Shown in pieces: positions 44,528-54,562 of a stretch of DNA of 64,000 nucleotides. The translations under genes were made by a program, and so were the position numbers. The notes under the pieces were generated by a model. It searched no databases. It had not been told where the DNA came from and saw only the letters and a program-made list of their open reading frames with translations. The stretch comes from Porphyra umbilicalis. Taxonomy: Eukaryota; Rhodophyta; Bangiophyceae; Bangiales; Bangiaceae. The DNA lies in NCBI GenBank assembly GCA_002049455.2, contig KV918787.1, positions 62,001-126,000 on the forward strand. Direction: 5' to 3'. Position 1 is the first letter of the stretch. The number at the start of each line of letters is the position of its first letter.

Positions 44528-44987
44528 TCCCTCGCTGTGGCCAAAACCGTGGCCGAGATGGTGCGAAACAGCAACACGGGGCTCCCTCTGTGCTGTACGG
44601 CCGAAATGGTCGAGCCGGCCGTCGATGAAGCCGCGGGGGGGGAGAAGCGGACGACGGCATAACTCCTGCGGCGGGGCGCTCCCGCCCCCCCGCTGTCAAG
44701 GTTTCCTTTCTGTGGCGCGACGCCTACAAGTCTGACCCCGCATCCAAGGCGCTCGTCGACCGCTTGCGCCGTCGCATGATTCCAGCGGGCCGTGGAGCCA
44801 CCGTCCCAGCACCAGGTGCTGCAGATGGACGCGGCCGTGGACCTCGGACCTCCCCAGGGGGGGTGCATCTGCGGCAGGCGCAGGTGGTGCCCGACCGCCG
44901 GCCGCACCCGTGGTGCCTGGCGTGGCGAAGCCCGCCAGGCGCAAGCGCGGAGGTCGCACGACGCCCCGTGATCGGGGCGCGACGACG

Positions 44988-46001
44988 ATGTCTGTGCGCT
45001 CCGTGAGGTCAGACGCCGTCAAGACCCAGCTGGCGGCGGCGGAGGAGCTGGTGGCTCGCGCATTCCAAGACGAGCAGCACCGCACTGTAGTCGTGCAACC
45101 CCCCTACACAGTCCGCGAGGTGGAAGCCAACCAGATTTGGCCGCACGGCGGCATCCTGCTGGTCGCCCAGTTTCCATTCTCCATCGACGACTCGTGGCGT
45201 GCCAGGCTCAAGGAGTGGCGCGGGAACTGCACCAAGGTCATTGCTTCTACCACGGGCAAAGCGTGTGTGGGTGGAACGTACGTGGCCACTCTGGAGCTAT
45301 TTGACCCCGCTGTCGCCACCCCCACTGCAACGGACGGAGCACTGCGCGTCGACCTCGTTGCCGCTCGTGGTTCCCGACGCACCGGCACCGAAGTAGCAGG
45401 TGGTGAAGGGGACGGCGAAGAGGAAGAGGGCAGCGATGACAATGGGGAGGAGGCTAACCAGGGAGGAGGAGGTGGGGACGGTGGCCGTGGAAGCAGCGAA
45501 GACGGCAGCAACCAGACTTTCCACCGCGCAGTAGACGGCAATGAGCGCGCTGGCACTGCGGGGACACGTGGCGGCGGTGGTGGTCGCCGCGGTGGCGGTG
45601 GGGATGACGGAAACGGTGGCGGCAGTGGCGGCAGCGGCGGGAGCGGAGCGACTGGTCGCAGTGGCAACACTACCGGCGCGAGCCAACAGGACGGCGTGTC
45701 GCTGGTAGCCGCGCCGGCCTTTGAGTCCGTGTCACTAGGCCTACACGACATCCTCCTACGGGCGCTCAAGACTACAAACGCGGGGGTGGGGCTTCCCGTC
45801 GGTCAGGTCGTGCGCATGAGGACGATCACGTGCTCGCCGCCGTCCCCGTTCTCACTGACCTTCCAGTTCCGATTTCCCAAGGACTTGGACACGACGAAGG
45901 CGTCCGAGTGCGAGATGCAGGACCGCAACCACATTGCCATTGGGTTTCCTGTCTGCACACCTCCAGCTGCCGGGAGCAGCTCGCGGATGATGCTGGATTA
46001 G
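44988..46001 (+). CDS. Hypothetical protein with acidic/Gly-rich middle
   Basis: Frame from ATG 44988 (MSVRSVRSDAVKTQLAAAEE) to TAG 45999-46001, about 337 residues. The N-terminal 130 residues look globular (YTVREVEANQIWPHGGILLV, FSIDDSWRARLKEW). A long linker follows, first acidic (EGDGEEEEGSDDNGEE) then Gly/Ser-rich. The last 90 residues look globular again (GLHDILLRALKTTNAGVGLP, FSLTFQFRFPKDLD). The upstream sequence around 44690-44830 stays open in another frame and may be an earlier exon. It lies in the same direction as the spliced gene ending at 44527 and the two could be one gene. No family is recognised. Confidence 0.45.
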   Translation: MSVRSVRSDAVKTQLAAAEELVARAFQDEQHRTVVVQPPYTVREVEANQIWPHGGILLVAQFPFSIDDSWRARLKEWRGNCTKVIASTTGKACVGGTYVATLELFDPAVATPTATDGALRVDLVAARGSRRTGTEVAGGEGDGEEEEGSDDNGEEANQGGGGGDGGRGSSEDGSNQTFHRAVDGNERAGTAGTRGGGGGRRGGGGDDGNGGGSGGSGGSGATGRSGNTTGASQQDGVSLVAAPAFESVSLGLHDILLRALKTTNAGVGLPVGQVVRMRTITCSPPSPFSLTFQFRFPKDLDTTKASECEMQDRNHIAIGFPVCTPPAAGSSSRMMLD

Positions 46002-46389
46002 GTGTCTTTAGGCGGTGGCGGGGAGAGTGTGTTCTCTTGGTGCATTCCGTTGTGTCGTTGCTGTTTTCTTTTCTTGGCTTACCTGTTCCTTTCGCCCATG
46101 CCCTTGAGCACATTGTCATCCCGACAAACGGGACGCATGAGTTTCCGGCTTCCATATTCGAAGACCGCAACAGCACACCCAGGGGGGGTGGGAACCGCGA
46201 TGTAACACCTCCCGCCGCGTCGCTGGTGTAGGAGCCAGTGACCGCACCGTCGGCCAGAGCTGGGCGCCGCATCACATAGGCAACTACAGATGCGGGCGCG
46301 ACTGGCCGCTCAGCCATCCCGTTCATTGCCAGTCCCACTCCGCCACATTGCCCTGCTCTGTCCAAAGAGTGACAGCCGCTGAGAAGCAA
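46002..46389. other. Intergenic, no gene seen
   Basis: Mixed sequence, probably 3' flank of the hypothetical gene. Confidence 0.4.
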
Positions 46390-46650
46390 GATTCTTGCAC
46401 GGCGGCTGGTGTTGTCGTGCAGAGTTCGTGCGCTTTGCGACGGCCGGTCTACATAAATCTTGCATGGACACCATCGATTCGGAGCAAACTTTCTGCTTCG
46501 ACACTGACTCTGTGCAAGGCCTATACAAGAATCGTGCACGAAAATCCTCCGTTTGTGCAAGAAATGGAGGCCTGTAAAACCTTGTATACAACTGTATACA
46601 AGGAAATTCGGGCTCTCCCAGGAACGTGGTCTAAGCCCCACTGTGCTGTG
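46390..46650 (+). repeat. Dispersed repeat rich in GTGCAAG words, copy 4
   Basis: Ends GTGGTCTAAGCCCCACTGTG, as in 24945-25180. The interior is full of CTTGCAC, GTGCAAG and TTGTATAC words. Confidence 0.55.
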
Positions 46651-46797
46651 GTCTTTCTTGTCGCTCGCGTCTCCCTCGCTCTCCTGTCCGATGTCGTGGC
46701 CTGCTCTCCCATCCGCCACCGAGACCGATTTCACGCCGTCGTTCTTGAAAAAATCGCAGCAGCGATCTATAAGTACTTTCTGCCGGTATTTATATGT

Positions 46798-46878
46798 GCG
46801 CGAATGAATCGTGCAGTTGAGTATTCCATTGACCAGGAGCTGGTCAATGGAATACTCAACTGCACGATTCATTCGCGC
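46798..46878. repeat. Perfect inverted repeat, 39-bp arms, 3-bp spacer
   Basis: Arms 46798-46836 and 46840-46878 are exact reverse complements around GAG; the left arm begins GCGCGAATGAATCGTGCAGT. It sits 479 bp upstream of the ubiquilin start. The exactness implies recent origin or active correction. Confidence 0.95.
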
Positions 46879-47356
46879 TCGACCCGGCTCCAGCGGCCGC
46901 TTGCGATCGGGGGGACTTGCGCAGGCCAAGGGACCACCAGGCCCGACAGCAAGCCTCATCAGACCCCTCCTCTCGAGCAGCAGCTGGTGACGACTGTGAC
47001 AGCAACGAAGCCCACTGGCGGCAGGCAGAGGAGTCGGCTCGGCACCTGTCGGATGCCCTGCTGTGAGCCGCCACCACCCCATCGGCGTTGCGAGCGCCGG
47101 TCCTCGCCACCCTCCGCGGGTCATCGGACCGCGGCTGTCTCCATCGGCTGCTCCCCTGCCACGCGACCCGATCTGTCGCATTCCTCCTTCCACTGGTTGG
47201 TTGCCTCTGTTCTCATCGCTCGAGCTCCTTTGCGCGTGGTCGCTGCGCGCGATCGCCGGGACGTAGCTGGTCCCTGCCCGTCGGTGGTGTCGGGGACAGC
47301 TTGTTACTCGCCTCATTTTTTTCTTTCCCCTGTGCTCCTCCCATTTCGCGTGCACG
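46879..47356 (+). promoter_or_regulatory. Presumed ubiquilin upstream region
   Basis: There is no coding signal. The last 60 bp are pyrimidine-rich (TTTTTTTCTTTCCCCTGTGC type), as in many algal leaders. No TATA box is clear. Confidence 0.4.
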
Positions 47357-49240
47357 ATGGCTTCCTCGGGGGGCGCCCCGCCTGCCGCGGGCGACGCGAA
47401 GGAGCTGCAGATTAACATCAAGACGTCCACGGGTGGCAAGTTCACCATCGGCGTTGGCGACCTGAGCGAGACGGTCAGCGCCTTTAAGGAGCGTCTGTCG
47501 GGTCCGTCGTCCATCCCCGCCGCACAACAGCGCCTCATTTACCGCGGCCATGTGCTGAAGGACACCCAAACCCTTGAGGAGATCAAGACGGCCAAGGGGC
47601 TGGAAGACGGCCACACGATGCACCTGGTGCGGGGGGTGGCCCCCAAGCCGGCCCCTGCGCCTCCTGCAGTGGCGACGCCAGCTGCGGCGACGGCGACGCC
47701 GTCCGGATCGGCAGCGGCAGCGGCGGGCCGGCCTGCGGCGCGGCCACAAGGCGGCGCGCCGCCACCCGGTGGGATGGCCGATCCGTTTGGGCTGCTTGGC
47801 GCTGGCGGCTTTGGCGGCGGGGGCTTTGGGGGCCGCGCCGGGGGCGGCGGCGGCGGCGGCGGCGTGGGCGGGCAGGCCCCATCCGACATGGCAAACATGC
47901 AGCGGCAGATGCTGCAAAACCCGGGGGCGATGCAGCAGATGATGAACAGCCCGATGATGCAGAATTTATTGGAGAACCCGGAGCTCCTCCGCACGCTCAT
48001 GATGGCCAACCCGCAGGTGCGTGACCTGATGGAACGCAACCCCGAGCTGGCCGGCGTCCTCAACGACCCGGCCACGATGCGCCAAACGATGCAGGCGGCG
48101 CGCAACCCGGACTTGATGAACGAGATGATTCGCAACACGGACCGGCAGATGGCCAACATTGAGGCCATGCCCGGCGGCTTTGATGCCCTCCGGCGGATGT
48201 ACGAGAATGTACAGGCGCCGCTGATGGATGCCACCGCCGGCGGGGCGGCGGGGCAACCCCCAGCGGGCACTCGCGGCGCGGGCGACGCAGCGGGCGGGGG
48301 TACCGCCGCCACTGGCGCGGCCGGGGATGGCAATGACGCGTCGGACGCGCCGATGCCCAACCCGTGGGGTGCCGGCGGCGGCCGCGGCGCGCCGATGCGC
48401 GGCGCGGGTATGCCCCCGATGGGCGGCGCCGGCGGGGGCCTCGACCCGGCGACGCTGATGAACGCGATGGCCGCCGCGGGCGGCGGCGACGCTGGCGGGA
48501 TGCCCGGGATGCCCGGCATGCCCGGTATGCCCGGCATGCCTGGGATGCCCGGTGCCGGCGGGATGCCTGGCATGGGCGCAGTCGACCCAGCGCAGGTGGC
48601 GGCGATGATGGAGAACCCGATGATGCAGCAGGCCATGGAACAGTTTGCTGCCCACCCCGAGCTGATGGAGAACATGATGGCCAACAACCCGGCTCTCCAA
48701 TCGATGGCCTCCCACAACCCGCAGTTCATGGAGGCGATGCGGAACCCGGCGCTCCTGCGGCAGCTGATGAACCCCGAGACGCTGCGGTCCATGGCGCATT
48801 TGCAGCAGCTGACGCAGGCGATGCAGGGCGGCGGCGCGCCGGGTGGGGGTGGCGCGCCCGCGACGGGCACCGCAGCGCCGGGCGCGGCTGGTGCGCCGGG
48901 GGCGGGCGGCGCGCCAGCCGCTGGCGGGACGGGCCCGCCGGACATGGCCGCCCTCATGAACCTCCTCGGCGGCATGGGCGTCGGCGGGGCCGGCTTTGGC
49001 GGTCCTGGCGGCATGGGCGGCGGCATGGGCGGCGTGGGTGGCGCCGGCGGCGCGCCGGCGGGCCCCAACGTGGCGACCATGACACAAGAACAGTTGGAAG
49101 ACCACTTTGCGTCGCAGCTCGGGCAGCTGCGGGATATGGGGTTTTTGGACACGCAAATGTGCGTCAATGCGCTGCGGGCGACGGGGGGGAACGTCAACGC
49201 GGCGGTCGAGCGCTTGCTCAGCCAATTTGGGGACAACTGA
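47357..49240 (+). CDS. UBQLN: Ubiquilin / Dsk2-like proteasome shuttle
   Basis: An uninterrupted 627-residue frame with full domain order. A ubiquitin-like domain covers residues about 16-90 (LQINIKTSTGGKFTI, RLIYRGHVLKD). The first STI1 block lies at about 176-290 (QNPGAMQQMMNSPMMQNLL, NPDLMNEMIRN, NIEAMPGGFDALRRMYEN). A Met-Pro-Gly repeat is at about 381-402. A second STI1 block lies at about 411-491 (MENPMMQQAMEQFAAHPEL). The C-terminal UBA domain is at about 574-627 (FASQLGQLRDMGFLD, NVNAAVERLLSQFG). The family carries ubiquitylated clients to the proteasome and chaperones membrane-protein precursors. It is the only conserved gene in the cluster with no frame break, and it has no long G/C homopolymer. 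Confidence 0.97.
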   Translation: MASSGGAPPAAGDAKELQINIKTSTGGKFTIGVGDLSETVSAFKERLSGPSSIPAAQQRLIYRGHVLKDTQTLEEIKTAKGLEDGHTMHLVRGVAPKPAPAPPAVATPAAATATPSGSAAAAAGRPAARPQGGAPPPGGMADPFGLLGAGGFGGGGFGGRAGGGGGGGGVGGQAPSDMANMQRQMLQNPGAMQQMMNSPMMQNLLENPELLRTLMMANPQVRDLMERNPELAGVLNDPATMRQTMQAARNPDLMNEMIRNTDRQMANIEAMPGGFDALRRMYENVQAPLMDATAGGAAGQPPAGTRGAGDAAGGGTAATGAAGDGNDASDAPMPNPWGAGGGRGAPMRGAGMPPMGGAGGGLDPATLMNAMAAAGGGDAGGMPGMPGMPGMPGMPGMPGAGGMPGMGAVDPAQVAAMMENPMMQQAMEQFAAHPELMENMMANNPALQSMASHNPQFMEAMRNPALLRQLMNPETLRSMAHLQQLTQAMQGGGAPGGGGAPATGTAAPGAAGAPGAGGAPAAGGTGPPDMAALMNLLGGMGVGGAGFGGPGGMGGGMGGVGGAGGAPAGPNVATMTQEQLEDHFASQLGQLRDMGFLDTQMCVNALRATGGNVNAAVERLLSQFGDN

Positions 49241-49869
49241 AGCGGCCCCGCGGCGGAGCGGGAGGGCCTGGTCGGTCACGCCCGCAAGCGGTTGGTGGCG
49301 GACGCGTGCCGGGCGGGCGCTTGCGTGGTGTGAGCCTCATGCGCAGCGTGCACGCGCGTGTGTCTCGGCCACTGTGTCTTGTGTACTGTATCTTGGCATT
49401 CTCTTTTTTTATCGTGGCTGGGGTCCCGCGCGACGCCCAGACTTGGGGCCTACACCTGCTTCCGTTTGCTCTCTTTTTTTTTTTTTGTAGTGCTCCCGGT
49501 GCTGGGGCCCGTCGGTCCGTGCACGGCGTCCCGCCTCCCACGGACGTGCATGTGGGTGTCTCTGTCTAGTCCACTTTTGTTACGCTTGTGTGTCTCCTCT
49601 CGGTACCTGTGTCGACCAAACGGGGATGCCGCGACGAGCGCGTTGTCAAGTGCATGACCACAACTGGGTAGGCCGAGTTCCGTCTGTTTGGCGGCGTGCG
49701 ATTCGCGCGGGGGCTGCCGCACCGTTTTGTGGACAACCCCTCGCTCTTGCATCCTGTGTTCTCTTGATTCTCTTCTTGACTGTGCTCTGCCTCTTCTCGA
49801 CCGGGGCGGTGCCCGTTTCCATCGCCGTTGACAATTGTTTTTTTGATGGCCTGACCCCCACCCGCTCGC
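49241..49869. other. Convergent intergenic region
   Basis: 3' flanks of ubiquilin and the S4 gene. T-rich runs (49477-49489) and a TTTTTT near 49406 could serve 3'-end processing. No gene is seen. Confidence 0.5.
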
Positions 49870-50942
49870 TCACACAAACCGCGTGATGGCGACGCGGTGG
49901 CGCCCCTTGGCGGTCGTCGCCACCTCCCCAATCTCCAACCGCCCCCGCCCCCGAAAGGTGACCACGTCCCCCTCCCGCACCGTCTTGGACGAGCTGCTCG
50001 CCTCCCGCCAGTTGATGAGCACGTCCCCGCTCTTGACCGCCGCCGCCATCTTGGAGCGAGACACCCCAAAGCCCGCCGACGCGACCGCGTCGAGGCGCAT
50101 CGACGCCTCGACGGTCGTCAGCTCCTTGACGGTCGGCGCCTTGACGGCGAGCGCTGAGAGGGGGATGGGCGCGACGCGCACCTTGACGGACCGCACGGAC
50201 GTGAGCAGCGCACACACCGCGTCGGCCACGTCGGGCACCACCAGCAGCTGCGCGCCCTCCTCGCCCTGCACGAGGATGTCACCCACCTTGGAGCGGTCCA
50301 AGCCGACGCCGAGCACCGCACCGAGGAAATCCCGGTGGGTGGCCTTGTCAAACAGGAAGGCGCCCCGCACCTCCAACGCCGCCACCGCGCCGTCCGTGTC
50401 GGGGAGGAGCGGCTGGGGGGGCTCCCCGGGCGCGCCGCCCCCACCGCCGCCGCCGCCGCCGCCGCCGGCGGTCACGCCGTCCCCGCCCGCCGCGTCGGAC
50501 CCGTCGACGGCCATGTCGGCCCGCGCAAACGCCAAGACGCGCCGCTCGGCGGCGGGCGAGCCGCCGAGCGACGCGACCGCCACGTCGGCGACGGGCGACA
50601 GCGCGGCGAGCAGCGCGAGGCGGTCGGGGGGGACACGAAAAAGTCCGTCACGGTCGTCTCCCACGTCGTCAGCGCGCGGTCGGCGAGCCGCACGACGCGG
50701 TCGGCGAGCGCCCGGTCGACGCCGCCGCCGACGGCCGTCTTTAACACTTCATCCCGCGGGAGGTCAGAGGCGCAAGTTGGGGGCGGGGGAAGGGGGGTGG
50801 GTGCGGCAGTCAGCGGCCGTGTGGGGCGGGCAGGCGCAGGCGCAGCAGCAGCGGCCGGCCGCCTCAGCGCCAGCGGGCACCCACGGAGGGCGGATGGGAG
50901 GAAGAGGCGGCGGCCGAGGCTCGGCACCGCACAAAACGCCAT
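49870..50942 (-). CDS. Photosystem II S4-domain protein (plastid-targeted)
   Basis: The downstream frame (stop at 49870) matches the cyanobacterial/plastid photosystem II S4 protein family: ALEVRGAFLFDKATHRDFLG, KVGDILVQGEEGAQLLVVPD, VRSVKVRVAPIPL, VKELTTVEASMRLDAVASAG, FGVSRSKMAAAVKSGDVLIN and GRGRLEIGEV. The last 70 residues form the S4 RNA-binding fold. The 5' part lies in another frame from ATG 50942: an Ala/Pro/Arg-rich leader (MAFCAVPSLGRRLFLPSALR) that looks like a transit peptide, then LPRDEVLKTAV and DRVVRLADRALTTWETTVTD. The two halves meet at a G7 run (50626-50632, C7 in sense), where a one-base length change accounts for the break. A Gly/Ala linker lies near residues 60-80 of the downstream frame. 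The precise role is not known. Confidence 0.92.
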
Positions 50943-51509
50943 GGCGCAGAGGCCGCGGCGTCCCAGAGAGGAAGCAAAGAAACGACACGGGCGGCAAAGA
51001 AGACAACAGAACACCGCGGTAGCACCAGGGCGGCGCCGTCAACAGGCTTCTTGACGGCGCCTGGTCGGCGGTGGAGGCGCCGAAAGGAGTCGCCGCCAAG
51101 CAATGCGCTGGTACCGGTGTCGTGGAGGGCTCGGAGCTGGGAGGTTGTGTGCTTGAAAGTGTGGCGTTCCTCAAAATTAGTCGCATATTCCGCTACTTGT
51201 TTGGGTGACATGGTGGGTCTATTGGCTAATTTTATACTTTTGGGTGTCACTCCCGGACATAATCGAATACCACGCCTGCTTTTGTACGGTTGTGTCAGCA
51301 CTTTACCAAAAGTACTCTGCTGCGCACAACTTCAACGTGTCCCACTTTCAGAGTCGCTCTGTCTGGGCCAACGCTCTCGGCAAGCCGCTGCCGCGCCCTT
51401 GGTCGTGGCCGCCACGCGCGTGCCCCCGGTCGCGGCGACCGCGGCAGCCGCGCCGCGGGCGCGTCGGGTCGCGCGGCGCCGACGCGTGCCGCTCCCCCGC
51501 CCGCCAGTC
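50943..51509. other. Divergent promoter region, S4 gene and TRAPPC10
   Basis: 567 bp between the two start codons. The middle (51170-51300) is AT-richer, including TTTTATACTTTT at 51229-51240, a possible TATA-like word for the rightward gene. No gene is seen. Confidence 0.4.
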
Positions 51510-54500
51510 ATGGCGGCTGGTGGCAACGGCGGGGCCGACCCTGCCCCTACCACGCCCAGCGGCGGCGGCGGCGGCGGTGCGGTCGCCGCCGCGGCGGCCG
51601 CCCCACCGGCGGCGGCTGTCAGTGGCGGTGGCGGCGGCGGCGGCAGCGGCAGCAGCGGCAGCGGCGGCGGCGGCGGCAGCAGCGGCGGCACACCCGTCCA
51701 TGGCGGCGGCGGGGGTGGTACCCCCCCCCCCCCGACGCGTCCCCCCCCCCCTCCCCCCTGCGGGGACCCCCCCCCCCCCCCCCCCTACGCCGCCGGCGAC
51801 GGCATCCTCGACGGCCTCGCGGTGCGGGTGTTGGACCCCGCGGGCGTGTGGCCGGCGCTGCGCCTCGGGCGGCACGTGGCCCTCGGGCGCCTCGAGTGGT
51901 CCATCCCAACGCCGGCGGCGATTGCCGCGGCGGCGGCGGCGGCGGCGGCCACCGCCGCCGCCGCGGGGGCGGCCGCCGTCGGGTCGGGGGGGGGGGGGGG
52001 GGCGCCGCCGGCGCCGCCGGCGGGGGTGGTGGCGCTGGCGGCGGCGGCGGCGGCGGCGGCGTCAGCGGCAGCAGCAGCCCGGGGCTCCTCTCGTCGGCAG
52101 CGTCGTTGAGCCCGGGGGTGCCGGGCGGCGGGGGCGCCGCCGGCGCCGTCGGCGGCGGGCCCGGTGGCGGCGCCGGCGCGGGCGGCGCCGCGTCTGCCGC
52201 TGCGGCGGCCGCTGCCGCGGCCGCCGCCGCCGCGGCCGCCGCCGCTGCCGACGCGGCGGCGGCGGACGGGGCCCTCCGCGACTCGTCGACCGGCGCCAAG
52301 GCCGTCTTTGTGCGCTCCACCGAGTCGGACGGGTGGGAGGAGGGGGCGTCCCCCCCCCCCAGCGCTACCGCCGCGCGTACGTGCACGTGTACGTTGTGGC
52401 GCTCGCGGACCTCGACGGCGCCGGGCGGGAGTCGGCGGCCCGCTGGGCGCGCCTCCGCGCCTTTGTCGACGGCTGCCGCGGCCGCCGCCTCGAGTACCTC
52501 GTCCCGTACGTGGCGACGCCCGCCGCGGCGGGCGCGGATACGGCCGGCCTAAAGGCGCAGCGCAAGGCGCTCGAGCGCCTCCGCGTGGAGGTGAATGGCG
52601 CGCGGTCGGGGGGGGGGCGGGAGCGCGTGCTGCGCCTCCCGCTGGGGGGGTGGGGGAGCCGCCGGCGGTCGCGCCGGGGGGGGACCCGCCCGCCACGGGC
52701 GGGGGGGGTGGTGGTGGCGGCGGGGGGGCGGCGGCGTCGGCGGGTGCGACGCCGGGGGGCGCCGCGTCGTCGCCGCCCGCGGGTGCCGCCGACGCGGCGG
52801 CCGCCGCCGGCACGGTGACGCTCGGCTATGGGGAGCTCCTCGGGCGCCTCCGCGAGTGCGTTTGCGAGGCGGCCGAGGCGCGCCTCGTCGCCTACGAGTC
52901 TGAGGTGGCGCGCCTGTACGCGGCGCGGTCGCTCCCCGGCTGGTCCTACACCGCCTTTTTCGCAACGCAAGAGGCGCTTGCGTTTGTTTATGTGCAGCTC
53001 GCACGGCCGGACCTCGCCCTCCGCCGCTACGATGAGGTGGCGGCGCTCGCGGCGGAGCGGGACGAGCGGGGGACGCTCGGCTTTGGGGGGCGCGACGCGG
53101 GCGACGACGCGGCGGCGGGGGTGATTGACGCGGGCGCCAAGGGCGCCCGCGGTCGCCTCGTCGACGGGCGCATCACCGAGCTCGACTTGCGCTCCTACAC
53201 GTTTGCGCGGCAGGCCGCGCTGCTGCTCGCGGAGAGGAAGTACTCGGAGGTGGCCGAGCGGGGGCTCAAGTTCATTACGACCGTCAGCCGGCGCGCGTCA
53301 GAGGAGATTGCGGGGGGGATGTTGGAGCGGGCGGGGGGGGACGCCGGGCGGGGGGGGGGTCTTATCACCGCGACGGCGGCGGCTTTCGCTTTTGGGGGCA
53401 GGCGCCAGAGGCGGAGGGGGGTGACGCTGCGCACGGGGGGGGGGTGCCGGTGGTGCCGGTGGCGGCGGCGGCGGCGGTGGCAGCGACGCGGCCGCCGTGG
53501 TCGTTGGCGGCAGCAGCGCCGACGATGGGGCGCTGACGCGCCGCCGCCGTGGCAGCGGCGACAGCGGTGGCAGCGGCGGCAGCAACGACGGCATCATCTA
53601 CCCCGAGTCGGGCAGCGACGACGACGCGCCTGGCGCCGGGCGCGGGGGCCCCCTCCCCGCCGTGGTCCCCGCAGCCGAGCCCGTCTCGTCGCCCGCCTCC
53701 CCCCCTCCATGTCGACCTTTTCCCGCGCGCGCCGCGGCACGCGCCTCTCCCCCGTCTTTCGGGACGCGTGGGTGTTTTCCGCCTCCCGCGCCCTCGCAAC
53801 CGTCCTCGCGCCGGCCATCCCCACCAACGCCGCCGCGCTGTCCATCTCGGCGCAGCTGCCGTCGGCGCGGGAGCGCCACACGGCGCGCCTCATTGCGGGC
53901 TTCCACGTGCACGCGCTCAAGGCGTTTGCGGCGCTCGCGCACCACGCGCTGCCGGGCGCCCTGTGGGCGTCCTCCGCCTCGGACGGGCCCGTCAATGAGG
54001 CGGCCGCCGTCGCCGCGCGCGACGCGACCGACGCGACGCTGCGGGCGTCGCTCGGCTCGCCGGCGGCGGCGACGGAGCTGTTTGCGGATATGGCGTACGC
54101 GGCCGCGACGCTGTATGAGATGGGCGGGCGCCCGCGGGGGGCGGCCGCCCTCGACGGCGACGCGGGCGCGATGCGCTTGCGCAACGGCAACTTGGTCGAA
54201 GCGGAGCGCCTGCTGTCGGCGCAGTGCTCGCGCTTTTTTGCCGACCACGGGTGGGATCAGCTGCACCAGCGGCGGCGGGTGGAGCTGGGGAGCGCGGAAA
54301 AGGCGCTGCACCGCGTCCAAGAGTACCTCGTCTCGTGTTTGGCCATGCTCATGATGACCCGCCGCTCCCGGCGGCTCGTGACGGAGGGGGACCGGGAGCC
54401 GGCCATGGGCGGCGGGGGGGGGGGCTCGGCGGCGCCGGCAGTGGCGGCGCCGTCGCCGGTGGGCGCACCCCGCGTGTCGGCGATGGGGGGGCCGCGGCGG

Positions 54501-54519
54501 GGGGTGCCGCCGACGGCGG

Positions 54520-54562
<43 letters not shown>

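Noticed and set aside
47539-49279. Long minus-strand frames opposite ubiquilin
   Set aside because: Antisense shadows of a strongly biased GC3 coding sequence; the plus-strand protein has all ubiquilin domains.
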